Assembly (NCBI RefSeq): GCF_000058485.1 | Contig: NC_008278.1 | Span: forward strand, 676,962 to 740,961 | DNA length: 64,000 nt | Direction of reading: 5' to 3' | Source: Frankia alni ACN14a | GTDB lineage: Bacteria; Actinomycetota; Actinomycetes; Frankiales; Frankiaceae | Shown here: in pieces, positions 1 to 8,366 of the stretch | How positions within the stretch are numbered: the stretch's first letter is position 1 | Layout: each line of letters opens with the position of its first letter | Translations under genes and position numbers: made by a program | Notes under the pieces: generated by a model | Told to the model about the DNA's origin: nothing | Database searches by the model: none | The model's input: only the letters and a program-made list of their open reading frames with translations

Positions 1-707
1 AGCCCATCGAACAGGCGTTCCACCTCGGCGCGACTGCGGAGCTGGAACGGCACCCCCCGCTGTCGATAGGCGGCCGCGAACTCCTCGGCGCCCGGGTCGA
101 AGTCGGCGGTCCCGTGGGTGAGGACCAGGTAGCTGCCCGAGGGCAGCGCGTCGACGAGGCGGCGCACGATCCCGTAAGGATCATCCTCGTCGGGGAGGAA
201 ATGAAAGATCGCGACAAGTGACAAGGCGAGCGGCCGGGACAGATCCAGGGTCTTCTGCAGTTCGGGCGAGTCCAGGATCGCGGCCGGGTCGCGCAGGTCC
301 GCGTCGACATAGGCGGTCCGGCCCTGCGGGGTGCTGGTCAGCAGTGCCCGGGCGTGGGTGAGCACGATCGGGTCGTTGTCCGCGTAGACGACCCGAGTGT
401 CAGGCGCGACGGCCTGGGCCACTTCATGCAGGTTCGGCGACGTCGGGATTCCCGTCCCGATGTCGAGGAACTGGCGAATCCCGGCGTCGGCGGCCAGATG
501 GCGGGTCGCCCGCGTCATGAAGGCCCGGTTCACCCGGGCGGTCACCCGCGCGTTCGGGAAGGCGGCGATCGCCTGCTCGGCGGCCTCCCGGTCGGCGGGA
601 AAGTTGTCCTTTCCGCCGAGGTAGTAGTCGTACATCCGAGCTGCGTGTGGCCTGTCCGTCCGCAGCGTCGCCCCCACCCGGTCCGTGTCCGCACCTGGGT
701 CTGCCAT
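1..707 (-). CDS. SAM-dependent methyltransferase, DUF574 family (partial, 3' end off window)
   Basis: The protein reads leftwards off the window edge, so its C-terminus is missing (about 235 residues seen). Near the N-terminus it carries MYDYYLGGKDNFPADR, the signature start of the actinobacterial S-adenosylmethionine methyltransferase family PF04672 (DUF574), followed by FLDIGTGIPTSPNLHE, the glycine-rich SAM-binding loop, and VVYADNDPIV, the acidic residue that usually contacts the ribose. Members are abundant in actinomycetes and their substrates are mostly unknown. The ATG at 707 is the first in-frame start before the conserved motif; the upstream GGGGGCAGGGG run can act as a ribosome binding site. 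Family assignment is secure; substrate is not predictable. Confidence 0.88.
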   Translation of the reverse strand, partial: MADPGADTDRVGATLRTDRPHAARMYDYYLGGKDNFPADREAAEQAIAAFPNARVTARVNRAFMTRATRHLAADAGIRQFLDIGTGIPTSPNLHEVAQAVAPDTRVVYADNDPIVLTHARALLTSTPQGRTAYVDADLRDPAAILDSPELQKTLDLSRPLALSLVAIFHFLPDEDDPYGIVRRLVDALPSGSYLVLTHGTADFDPGAEEFAAAYRQRGVPFQLRSRAEVERLFDG

Positions 708-832
708 CGCCCCTGCCCCCTTACACAAATGCCGTCAGGCGATCACCCTAACGACATGGAACGGGACGGGTCGCGCGGATACCCGCGTATCGCCCAGATC
801 CGAGATCATGGTGGGAAGGGCAAGGGTGGCGC

Positions 833-1051
833 ATGAAGAGCGACAACGACCTGATCAGGCCCTTCACCAGTAACTCGCAGATCTGGTGGTCACGAGGCGA
901 GCCGCGCGACGAGGTCGACTATTGGCTGGGTAGCCAGCCGAGTTACTGCCCGCCCTGGGCGCTGATCCCGATGGCGACGGCCCAACAGGTCGTCCGGGCG
1001 AACTTCACGACCGGCGAACGACCCGACACCGTCGAGTGGGCGCAGCCGTAG
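833..1051 (+). CDS. Imm1-like immunity protein fragment
   Basis: A 72-residue ORF whose second half (DEVDYWLG, then VVRANFTTGERPDTVEW) resembles the C-terminal end of Imm1 immunity proteins, which neutralise deaminase-type polymorphic toxins and typically end in a TGERP..V.W motif. Full Imm1 proteins are about 130-150 residues, so this would be a short version or an N-terminally truncated remnant. A purine-rich GGGAAGGG run about 15 nt upstream and the ATG at 833 support translation. No toxin gene is present beside it. The Imm1 call is by pattern memory, hence moderate confidence; the alternative is an unrelated hypothetical protein. Confidence 0.5.
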   Translation: MKSDNDLIRPFTSNSQIWWSRGEPRDEVDYWLGSQPSYCPPWALIPMATAQQVVRANFTTGERPDTVEWAQP

Positions 1052-1724
1052 TTCTCCTGCTACGTGGCCGCTCGCCCCGAGCGGTGCATGCGGATGCCGT
1101 CGATCTTGTTGGTGCTGGTCACCCGCGACATGAAGATCCGCCACCGGTTGGCTGAGAAGCGCCTGTTCCTCGCGCATGCTGTGGAAGGTGTTCTCCTCAT
1201 GAAGGCCGGGAGCATGACCAGGTGGGACATGCTGCGCATGGTTGTCCAGCATTGGGAAGCTCAATCCGCTTACGGAGCTTCCTGGCCCCTGGGTTCGGTC
1301 CCTGACGCGCGCAGGCATCGGCGCTGCCCACGTTGCCCGCCACCGAGGGCTGACAGGTCGGGTTTGGTCGTCGACCTTCGGAGGGTCTCTCCCTGTTCTG
1401 CTTTCCCTGTCGTGGGCTGTCCCTCCGTCCCGGCCCGGAAACACGGCGCAGGACGGCCAGCCTGCGCGCCCCGCCAGACGTCGGGCAGCACCGACCCTCC
1501 GCGGCGCCGCGGAGTCGTCGTGGAGGGAGCCGTGTGCCATTCTGCGTCATCCGGCGGGACGAGTGCAGCCAGTCGCGGAGACTGGACAGGGTACCGTCCA
1601 ACCGTCGGGGGGGGGGTACGTCCTGTTTCGACGGGTCAAGATTGCTACCCGTTTGTTACACGACCTGCTGACGTGGCGGAAGGGCGCACGGCCATCCGTC
1701 TCGTCGTGGTGGGAGTGTTGTCGA
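1052..1724. other. Gene-free stretch
   Basis: About 670 bp with open frames on both strands but no recognisable protein; the frames are arginine/proline-rich antisense-type translations. A run of nine or more G residues lies near 1607-1616. No RNA gene or convincing terminator was recognised. Confidence 0.5.
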
Positions 1725-3266
1725 TCACTCCTCGATTCCCACGGCGGCGAGCTGGGCGGTGTCGACCTTCTCCCCGCGACCTTCGTTACGGAAGAGCGTG
1801 AGGGCGGTGACGGCGGTGGCGACCATCAGTGCGGCGCTGATGAGGAAGCCCAGGCGGTAGCCGTCGCTCAACGCGTGCTCCAGGCGCGGCGGGTCGTGCC
1901 GGGCGAGCAGGCTGGCGGTGTGGCGCGTGGCGAAGGTGGAGATGAACGCCAGCCCGAGGGCGCCGCCCAGCGTGCGGCTGACGTTGAGCATCGCCGCGGC
2001 TATGCCGTTCTGGTGGCCGGGAACGCCCGACACCGCCGCGATCGTCATCGGGATCCACATCAGCGAGAAGCCGAAGCTGACCACCAGGGAGGGAAGGATG
2101 ATGCCGGACACCAGGCCGCGCTCGGGGGTGATGCGGGAGAACAGGGCCAGCCCGACCGCGGACACGGTCGCTCCGGCGACGAGCACCCAGCGCACTCCCA
2201 GTTTTGGGATCAGCGGCGGCACAATGCCGGCGAAGATCACCAGTGTGGCGGTGAGTGGAAGGTAGGCCAGGCCGGTCTTGAGGGACGAGTAGTGCAGCAC
2301 GTTCTGCATGTAGAGCGAGGTGAAGAAGAAGAGCGCGAACATGGCCGCGGAGGTGAGCGCCTGCACCGTGTTCGCGGCCGACAGGGACCGGATTCGGAAA
2401 AGTGAGAACGGAACCAGCGGTTCTTTGCTGATTTTCGTCTCATGCACGATGAAGTAGGCGATGACCACCACCGTGAGCGCGAAGAGCGAGATTGTTCGGG
2501 CCGAGCCCCAGCCATGCGCATCGGTCTGAATGACGGTGTAGGCGAGCAGGCTCGCGCCGATGGTGGAGGCCACCGCACCGACCGCGTCGAACCGCTGGTG
2601 TCGGTGCGTGGGCCGGTCCGGCGGCAGCACGCGCAGGGCGCTGACGAGCAGGACCGCCGCAACGGGCAGGTTGATGAAGAAGATCCAACGCCAGCCGGGC
2701 CCGTCGACGAGGACACCGCCAAGAATCAGGCCGAGCGACGCGCTCAGCGCGCTGGTCGTTCCCCAGACGCCGAGGGCTCGGTTGCGCGGCGGTCCCTGCG
2801 GGAAGATCGACGCGATCATGGCCAGGGTCATCGGGGACACGAAGCCCGCGGCGAGGCCCTGGACGGCGCGGGCGGAGATGAGCGACGTCTCCCCCTGCGA
2901 CAGGCCCGCGCCAAGCGAGGCCACGGTGAAGGCCAGCATTCCGGTGAGGAACACCCGCCGCCGGCCGAGCAGGTCACCGGCCCGGCCGCCGAGCAGGAGG
3001 AAGCCGCCGAACAGCACCGTGTACGCGTTGACCACCCAGGCGAGGTTGCCGGCCGAGAAACCGAGATCATCGCGGACGGCGGGCAGTGCGACGTTCACCA
3101 CGGTCATGTCCAGCGCCTCGAGCAGCTGCGCCAGGCACAGGACGAGCAGGGCGACCGTGTGCCGGTTCGTCCAGACGAAGGCGTCGTCGCGCCCGGCCGT
3201 CTCCTCGGCCCACTCGGCGACGGCTGGTGGAGGCAGGCGAAGAGCTGGCGCCGACTGGCTGTCCAT
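1725..3266 (-). CDS. MFS drug efflux transporter, DHA2 (EmrB/QacA) family
   Basis: A 513-residue inner-membrane proton antiporter with the 14-helix DHA2 layout. The first helix has LEALDMTVVNVALPAV, the hallmark start of the family (motif D1), then WVVNAYTVLFGGFLLLGGRAGDLLGRRRVF, which contains motif A, and GPGWRWIFFINLPV near the fifth helix (motif C region). It should export hydrophobic drugs or antibiotics. The ATG at 3266 is preceded by GGAG at 5 nt spacing. It is divergent from the P450 remnant, and the space between holds iterated repeats and a long inverted repeat also echoed at the nearby tetR promoter, suggesting control by that TetR regulator (inference). Confidence 0.93.
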   Translation of the reverse strand: MDSQSAPALRLPPPAVAEWAEETAGRDDAFVWTNRHTVALLVLCLAQLLEALDMTVVNVALPAVRDDLGFSAGNLAWVVNAYTVLFGGFLLLGGRAGDLLGRRRVFLTGMLAFTVASLGAGLSQGETSLISARAVQGLAAGFVSPMTLAMIASIFPQGPPRNRALGVWGTTSALSASLGLILGGVLVDGPGWRWIFFINLPVAAVLLVSALRVLPPDRPTHRHQRFDAVGAVASTIGASLLAYTVIQTDAHGWGSARTISLFALTVVVIAYFIVHETKISKEPLVPFSLFRIRSLSAANTVQALTSAAMFALFFFTSLYMQNVLHYSSLKTGLAYLPLTATLVIFAGIVPPLIPKLGVRWVLVAGATVSAVGLALFSRITPERGLVSGIILPSLVVSFGFSLMWIPMTIAAVSGVPGHQNGIAAAMLNVSRTLGGALGLAFISTFATRHTASLLARHDPPRLEHALSDGYRLGFLISAALMVATAVTALTLFRNEGRGEKVDTAQLAAVGIEE

Positions 3267-3333
3267 GTCACTCCAAGCAGGTCTACGGAGGTCGAGCAGG
3301 TCTTCGGGCGTCGGGTAGGTCCACGAGCTGGGT

Positions 3334-3401
3334 GGGTCTGCGGGCGGGGCGAGTCTGCGGGCGGGATGGGTCTACGGGCGGGTTGGGTCTACGAGCGTTG
3401 A
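3334..3401. repeat. Four 17-bp iterons upstream of the efflux gene
   Basis: Four tandem units of 17 bp starting at 3334, 3351, 3368 and 3385, each of the form GRGTCTRCGGGCGGG followed by two bases, the last diverging into the inverted repeat at 3389. They lie in the divergent promoter region between the efflux pump and the P450 remnant. Confidence 0.75.
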
Positions 3402-3443
3402 CCGAATCATGGCACGCCAGGACTGATCGGTCAACGCTCGTAG
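3389..3443. promoter_or_regulatory. Perfect 17-bp inverted repeat, candidate operator
   Basis: The arms CTACGAGCGTTGACCGA (3389-3405) and its exact reverse complement (3427-3443) flank a 21-bp spacer. A related half-site, CTACGGGTGTTGACCGG, lies at 5258-5274 upstream of the tetR gene. Shared sequence between the pump promoter and the regulator promoter fits a TetR operator; a cruciform or terminator is the alternative. Confidence 0.6.
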
Positions 3444-3632
3444 GCCGAGATGTGGGTGCGGCGCCGTCGCGTTCCCGAGTAAGCCGGTCGGATTTGTCTG
3501 TCGTGACCGCTGCGCCCGGCGGCCGGGCGGGACCCATCCCGGGTTCAGGGCGGCCACAAGCCGCCGGTCGGAGGATGGCGGCCCGGACGACGGCTGTGGC
3601 CGTGCCATTCATCCGATGTGGAGGCTCCTCTG

Positions 3633-4451
3633 ATGACGCTGAGCGTGGAGTCGCATCTGCCGAGTTGTCCAATGGAACGGAGCTCACCGTTCGAGCCGCC
3701 CCCCGGTTATGCCCGGGCGCGTTCCGAGGCGCCGATCACGAAGGTGCGCCTCGTCGACGGCAGCACTGGTTGGTTTGTCACCGGCCACGCGCTCGTGCGT
3801 CGTCTGTTGAACGACCCGAAGGTCAGCAAGAACGGTCTGCGGCCGGGCTACCCGCCGCTGGTGCCGGACCAGGAGGCCCTGGTGCGCGGGCAGAAGGGCT
3901 TCCTGGTCTGGATGGATCCGCCGGACCACACCATGTACCGGCGCATGCTCGCCGGCGAGTTCTCGGTGAACACGCTGGAGAGACTGCGACCGCACGTGGA
4001 GCACATCGTCAACGAGTGCATCGACCAGTTGCTTGACGCCGGTCCTCCGGCCGACCTCGTGCAGGTGCTGTCGCTGCCGGTCCCGACGATGACGATCTGC
4101 GAACTGCTCGGTGTGCCCTACACCGACCGCCAGCTGTTCCAGGAAAGCACCGCGGCGACGGTGAACCTCCGGACCACCCAGGAGGAGCGCAACCGGACGG
4201 TGGCCGAACTGCGTCAGTGCGCGACTCGAGCTGGGGATCGTCTACCCCACGCTCTTCCGGCGGCTCCCGGGCCTGCGCGCCGCGCTGCCGATGCGCTGGG
4301 CGCCGACCGTCTTCGAGCAGGACGAGGACGGACTGGTGAGGACGGGCTGGTGGTGCTGCTGACGGAGGACCCGCCCGAGGAGCGGCGCCAGGAGGTGATC
4401 GACGCCGCCGGCTCGTGCCCGGCGCAGGCGATCCTCGTCGACGGCGAGTAG
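3633..4451 (+). pseudogene. Cytochrome P450 with internal deletion, joined to a ferredoxin tail
   Basis: The first about 190 residues are a normal bacterial P450 N-terminal half: VSKNGLRPG (B' region), FLVWMDPPDHTMYRRMLAGEFS (the DPPDHTRLR-type C-helix motif) and PTMTICELLGVPY. GGAGG at 3620-3624, 8 nt before the ATG at 3633, fixes the start over the upstream GTG at 3618. After about residue 200 the gene has lost the I-helix, ExxR and heme-cysteine regions. Another frame then resumes with YPTLFRRLPGLRAALP (a P450 C-terminal tail) and TVFEQDEDGLV, the C-terminal half of a small P450-partner ferredoxin, finishing in the original frame as DGLVVLLTEDPPEERR and CPAQAI. The frame change is explained by a 14-nt duplication (4324-4337 and 4338-4351). 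It cannot bind heme. Confidence 0.85.
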
Positions 4452-4508
4452 TGAGGACACGGCGAGTAGTGAGGCCCACGGCGAGTAGTGAGGTCGACGG
4501 CGAGTAGG
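4441..4508. repeat. Tandem 18-19-bp duplication of the ferredoxin stop region
   Basis: The unit ACGGCGAGTAGTGAGG is repeated at 4441, 4459 and 4478, with a partial fourth copy at 4497. Each copy contains the last codons and TAG stop of the ferredoxin remnant, so the end of the gene itself has been multiplied. Confidence 0.85.
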
Positions 4509-4557
4509 AGCCGAACGCGCGGCGAGGCCGGCGGCCGGGTGCTGTCCGGCCGGGGTG

Positions 4558-5187
4558 CTACCCGGTCGGGAGGTCGTTGACCAGGAGCCGGACGCAGGGG
4601 CGCAGCAACTGGCGGATCTGTGCCGGGTCGGCGGCGGTGAGCTCGTCGAGTTCGAGGAGCACCCGGCCGATGACCACGCCCAGCAGGATGGTGCTCACCA
4701 GGCCGCTGCGGACCGCCGCGTCGTCGGCGGAGATGACCTCCTGCACGCCCTTGAGTTGGCCACCCAGCGACGTCCGCACCGCGTCGGCCGCCTCGGGGTG
4801 CGTCAGCATCGATCGCAGCATCGCCAGCGCGGCGGTCGGCTCCTGGGTGAGGCGGTCGGTGAGGGTGTCCAGCAGGTACTCGGTCAGCTCCTCCGGGGAG
4901 TCCGGTGCGGCTGCCTCCTCCTGCAGGCAGGCGGCGTGCGAGAACAGCTCGGCCTTGGAGCCGAAGTAGCGCATGACGAGCCCGGGATCCGTGCTGGCCC
5001 GGGTCGCGACCGCTCGGATGGTGGTGCGGTCGTAGCCGTGCTCGGCGAACAGCTCGCGGGCGGCGTGCAGGATGCGCGACTCGGTCTGACGGCGGCGTTC
5101 GGCGCGGGTGGAGCTGGCTGGCGATGTGGAGCTGGCTGGCGATGTGGAGCTGGCTGGCGGGGTGGAGCTGGCCGGCGGAAGAGCCAT
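4558..5187 (-). CDS. TetR-family transcriptional regulator
   Basis: A 209-residue repressor-type protein. After a repetitive N-terminus it has RILHAARELFAEHGYDRTTIRAVATRA (helix-turn-helix, about residues 38-65) and DPGLVMRYFGSKAELF, the canonical end of the TetR DNA-binding domain; the remaining 130 residues are the ligand/dimer domain. The first 27 residues are four near-copies of the hexapeptide SPASST, encoded by an 18-bp minisatellite (5108-5179), unusual for the family. No other start precedes the HTH, so the ATG at 5187 is used. Its promoter shares a half-site with the efflux pump promoter, so it probably controls that pump and itself. Confidence 0.9.
   Translation of the reverse strand: MALPPASSTPPASSTSPASSTSPASSTRAERRRQTESRILHAARELFAEHGYDRTTIRAVATRASTDPGLVMRYFGSKAELFSHAACLQEEAAAPDSPEELTEYLLDTLTDRLTQEPTAALAMLRSMLTHPEAADAVRTSLGGQLKGVQEVISADDAAVRSGLVSTILLGVVIGRVLLELDELTAADPAQIRQLLRPCVRLLVNDLPTG
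5108..5179. repeat. 18-bp coding minisatellite, four units, in tetR
   Basis: Four units of GTGGAGCTGGCTGGCGAT or close variants begin at 5108, 5126, 5144 and 5162, encoding a Ser/Pro/Ala/Thr hexapeptide repeat at the N-terminus of the TetR protein. Confidence 0.9.
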
Positions 5188-5234
5188 GAACCGAGGTTAC
5201 GTGCTCGCCGTCGGCGGGCCCACCGGTCTCGGGC

Positions 5235-5274
5235 GGGCCTGCGGGTGGTGAGTGGGCCTACGGGTGTTGACCGG
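5235..5274. promoter_or_regulatory. Candidate TetR operator half-site with two 19-bp repeats
   Basis: Two 19-bp units at 5235 and 5254 begin GGGCCTRCGGGTG; the second runs into CTACGGGTGTTGACCGG (5258-5274), closely matching the inverted-repeat arm at 3389-3405. It lies about 50-90 bp upstream of the tetR start. Confidence 0.5.
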
Positions 5275-5705
5275 CTCGTTAAGCTGTGTGATCGTCGGCG
5301 ACCCGGTCTCGATCGTCGTGCTGTCCCGCGTCGACACCTATGAGATCAAGCGGCGGCTCAACGAGAAGATCACCGCCGAGTTCAGGGCCCGCGGGGGGGC
5401 GGGTGTCGAGCGTCGTCGGCGACTACAGCTTCGCCGGCGTCCCGTTGCTCCTGCTCCACCATCGGGGCCGCCGATCGGGAGCGGAGCGGGTCAACCCACT
5501 TCAGTACCGCGTCCGGCGGGACGGTCACATCGTCTTCGCCACCAACGGCGGCTCGCCGACCCACCCGCACTGGTACCTCAACGTGCACGCGCTGCGGCAC
5601 GCGCTCGTGCCGCTGGTCAGCCTGTCGGCGTGGGTCTTCGGTGCGTTGCTCACCGGCGCGGTCGTGGTCGAGACGATGTTCAGCAGACCGGGCCTCGGTC
5701 GGGTG
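5252..5705 (+). pseudogene. Chimeric remnant: F420-dependent nitroreductase (DUF385) start and ABC permease tail
   Basis: One frame carries YEIKRRLNEKITAEFRARGG; after a run of seven G (5393-5399) the match continues one frame over as VPLLLLHHRGRRSGAERVNP and FATNGGSPTHPHWYLN, the typical first 80 residues of a deazaflavin-dependent nitroreductase family protein. It then turns abruptly into LRHALVPLVSLSAWVFG and GAVVVETMFSRPGLGRV (about 5586-5705), the conserved C-terminal part of a DppB/OppB-type peptide ABC permease. So a frameshift and a fusion join pieces of two unrelated genes; neither is functional. The G-run frameshift could be a sequencing error, but the fusion could not. Confidence 0.8.
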
Positions 5706-5844
5706 ATGGCCACCCTTCCGACCTGGCCCCATCCGCCTCGGGTCCTTCTGTCGGACCGCGCTCCTAGCCTGAGCGCTGTCCCAGGGTGCAACGTCGGAGG
5801 GCGCGGAGACCACCGGGGGTTGGGTGTGGTGCGGCGGGCCGGCA

Positions 5845-7026
5845 TCACCGCTGGTCAGGAAGGCGATCAGGCAGGCGGTGAGCCTGGGCGCGCTTGCCTG
5901 GTCGTCCGGCCCTGGGGGTGCGCAGCGTCAGTGTCGTCCGGTGCCGGGAGGTCCGCCGGGCCGGCCGGGCGCGGGCGACCAGCTCGCGGATGCGGGCGCT
6001 GACCTCGTGCGGTCGTTCCAGGATGACCGCGTGCCCCGCGCCCTTCTCGACCGAGAGCTCGGCCCTGGGCAGGGCCTCGGCCAGCGTCCGGCTGTGCTCC
6101 AGCGGGGTCATCACGTCGGCGTCGCCGACGAGCAGCAGGGTGGGGACGTCGCGCAGCACACCGGCGGCCGCCAGCCGATCGTGGTCGAGCAGGGTGGGCA
6201 GGAAGGCGCCGACCACGGGAATCGGGGTGTTCGCGATCATCTCCTCCAGCGAGTCGACGACCGGCTCCGGCACCCGGGTCACGCCGAACCCGAGCCGCCG
6301 GGTCAGCGCCCGCGACGCGCTGCTCCCCCGCCAGCGGAGCCGTTCCAGTAGGGACGGGGCGTGCTGCAACCCGACGGCCACCCCGGGCAGGACCCGCCGC
6401 GCCGCCGCGGTGACGGTCGCCGGCAGCCCGAACGCCAGGCGGGCCAGCTCGCCCGCGCTCGTGGACAGCAGGGCCACCGCGATGATCCGGTCGCCGAACA
6501 GCTCCGGGTGTGTCTCCGCCAGGCCGAGAACGGTCATCCCGCCCATCGAATGTCCGATGAGCACGACCGGGCCGGTCGGCACCCGGTCGTCGAGGACCCG
6601 GTGTAGGTCGTCGGCAAGCTGGGCGATGGTGCAGTGCTCGACGTCGGACGGGCCGGACCGGCCGTGCGCGCGCTGGTCGTAGCAGACCGTGCGGCCCAGG
6701 TCGGCGAGGTCTCGGCGTTGGAAGTGCCAGGCGTCCGCGGTCATGCAGAAGCCGTGGACGAAGACCAGGGTCAGCGCCGCGTCCGGTGGCCCGGCCTCGG
6801 TGACGTGCAGCCGCACCCCGTCGGACGCGGTCACGGTCGTCTCCCGGGTGGCGTGCGCCTCGGCCACCGCGGACTTCGTCGCCCGCCACGCTCGCCTTCG
6901 GCGCCGTTCCTGTTCCGGGCCCTGTTCCTGCTCCGGACGCCGTGCTCGGGGGCGTCGTGGGCGCCGTTTCCCGGGCGGTTCGGCCGCACCTCGCTCACTC
7001 TGAGCCACCAGAACCACCCTCGCCAT
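5845..7026 (-). CDS. Alpha/beta hydrolase
   Basis: A 393-residue protein with a basic, arginine-rich first 50 residues and then an alpha/beta-hydrolase fold. It shows LTLVFVHGFCMTADAWHFQ (oxyanion HG loop), CYDQRAHGRSG, the nucleophile elbow GHSMGGM (Ser), GDADVMTP (Asp) and GAGHAVILERP (His), so the catalytic triad is complete. The family includes epoxide hydrolases, esterases and haloperoxidase-like enzymes; substrate is unknown. The C-terminal about 40 residues are again basic and low-complexity. The ATG at 7026 sits directly after AGGGG; an internal GTG near 7017 is possible. Confidence 0.88.
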   Translation of the reverse strand: MARVVLVAQSERGAAEPPGKRRPRRPRARRPEQEQGPEQERRRRRAWRATKSAVAEAHATRETTVTASDGVRLHVTEAGPPDAALTLVFVHGFCMTADAWHFQRRDLADLGRTVCYDQRAHGRSGPSDVEHCTIAQLADDLHRVLDDRVPTGPVVLIGHSMGGMTVLGLAETHPELFGDRIIAVALLSTSAGELARLAFGLPATVTAAARRVLPGVAVGLQHAPSLLERLRWRGSSASRALTRRLGFGVTRVPEPVVDSLEEMIANTPIPVVGAFLPTLLDHDRLAAAGVLRDVPTLLLVGDADVMTPLEHSRTLAEALPRAELSVEKGAGHAVILERPHEVSARIRELVARARPARRTSRHRTTLTLRTPRAGRPGKRAQAHRLPDRLPDQR

Positions 7027-7182
7027 CCCCTCGCGCCCTGCTCAGGCACGTCATGCCCGGAGAAGCATGGATTAAAAGGTTATCGGCGGTAAGCGAGGAG
7101 GGAGAAAGTGCCGGCAGGGCCGTCGGCCCGGGGTCCGTGCCGACGGGCTACGCCGTTCAACGCCGACCGGCGCTGCCGTGCG

Positions 7183-7614
7183 TCAGCCGATCGGCGCCGC
7201 CGCGCGCCGGCCGGCCGGCAGCGCCGCGGCAGCGCGGTCGAAACGGATGGCGCGGTCGTAGGCCTCGCGGGCGTCGAGGAGCTGCTCCCAGTGTTCCGCC
7301 ACCCAGGCGCAGGCGATCGCCATGGGCTCCAGCATGCTGCGGCCCAGCGCGGTCAGCTCGTATTCGACGCGGACGGTGGTCGTGCCGTTCAGGACGGTTC
7401 GGGTGAGCAGGCCGTCCCGTTCGAGGGAGCGCAGCGAATGGGTGAGCACCTTGGGAGTTATCCGACCCAGCGGTACGCGCAGCTCGGAAAACCGGCGGGG
7501 CCCGTCTTCGAGGCAGCGGATGATGAGTGCCGCCCACTTGTCGCCGAAGCGGACCGGGTTGAGCGCGGACGGGCACAGCTCGTCGAACATGTCGGCGCGC
7601 AGGGGCTCCCTCAT
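7183..7614 (-). CDS. HxlR-family winged-helix transcriptional regulator
   Basis: A 143-residue regulator with the HxlR core: an early cysteine (LCPSALNPVRF), GDKWAALIIRCLEDGPRRFSEL and ITPKVLTHSLRSLERDGLLTR (recognition helix region), then the beta wing VRVEYELTALGRSM. HxlR proteins often sense electrophiles or redox state through that cysteine and control a divergent oxidoreductase, which matches the neighbour at 7721. No ribosome binding site precedes the ATG, and a TATCGT box lies about 12 nt upstream, so the transcript may be leaderless. Confidence 0.9.
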   Translation of the reverse strand: MREPLRADMFDELCPSALNPVRFGDKWAALIIRCLEDGPRRFSELRVPLGRITPKVLTHSLRSLERDGLLTRTVLNGTTTVRVEYELTALGRSMLEPMAIACAWVAEHWEQLLDAREAYDRAIRFDRAAAALPAGRRAAAPIG

Positions 7615-7636
7615 GGCGTCACGATAGCCGGACAGT

Positions 7637-7671
7637 CGGTATCCCCGTGGTAACTTCCGCCCCCGATACCG
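7637..7671. promoter_or_regulatory. Inverted repeat between hxlR-type gene and oxidoreductase
   Basis: CGGTATC (7637-7643) and GATACCG (7665-7671) form an inverted repeat with a 21-bp spacer in the 106-bp divergent promoter. It is the most obvious candidate operator for the HxlR protein; the assignment is inference. Confidence 0.45.
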
Positions 7672-7720
7672 TCCGAACCGGCCGGCGCGAAGGCATCGGA
7701 TCTGGGGAGAGGCGGTTGTC

Positions 7721-8341
7721 GTGAATATTGTGGTGTTCGGCGCGGGCGGGCGGGCGGGGCGACAGGCTCTCGCCGAGGCGCGTCGGCGCGGCCACGGGGT
7801 GACTGCCGTGGTGCGCGCCCCCGCACGTCACGGCGATGTGCTGGCTGGTAGCCGGGTGATGGTGGGTGACGTCACGGATGCGGTAGATGTCCAGCATGCG
7901 GCGGCCGGGCAGGACGCGGCGATCAGCGCCGCGGTGGATCTGGCCGTTCCGGCCCACGACTTCTTCACCTCATCATCTCGGGCCCTGGCCACCGGGCTGG
8001 CGAAGGCAGGTGTGCGCCGTCTGGTGGTCGTCGGCGTCTCCTCGATCCTGCCGGGGGCGTCCGGTGCTCCTTTGATGGATGAGCCCGGCTTTCCGGACGA
8101 GTACCGTTCCTTCTGCCTCGGGCATGCCGCGGGCCTCGACGTGCTTCGGGCCTGCGAGCTCGATTGGGTGTACGTCGCTCCCGCCGGGGATTTCGACCAC
8201 GATGGAGCGCGCACCGGTCGGTACCGGATTGCCGAACACGGCGACTCGGCCAGTCGGATCGGGTACGCGGACTTCGCGATAGCACTGCTCGATGAGATCG
8301 AGGAACCGCGCCGACATCACTGCACCGTCAGTGTCGAGTAG
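7721..8341 (+). CDS. NAD(P)-binding oxidoreductase, atypical SDR (NmrA/SDR_a5-like)
   Basis: A 206-residue Rossmann protein beginning NIVVFGAGGRAGRQALAEA, the GxxGxxG dinucleotide-binding loop, with RRLVVVGVSSIL and an extended substrate half ending in YADFAIALLDEIE. This is the short atypical SDR group that reduces quinones or flavins or acts as a redox sensor. The GTG at 7721 has AGAGGCGG about 6 nt upstream. It is divergent from the HxlR regulator, a frequent pairing. A paralogue of the same fold occurs at 21283-21924. Confidence 0.87.
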   Translation: MNIVVFGAGGRAGRQALAEARRRGHGVTAVVRAPARHGDVLAGSRVMVGDVTDAVDVQHAAAGQDAAISAAVDLAVPAHDFFTSSSRALATGLAKAGVRRLVVVGVSSILPGASGAPLMDEPGFPDEYRSFCLGHAAGLDVLRACELDWVYVAPAGDFDHDGARTGRYRIAEHGDSASRIGYADFAIALLDEIEEPRRHHCTVSVE

Positions 8342-8366
8342 GCAGGTTTTCCCGTCGGGGCCGCGC

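Noticed and set aside
1064-1801. 245-codon plus-strand ORF
   Set aside because: Only about 40 residues look helical; the rest is Arg/Pro-rich and no start or family supports it.
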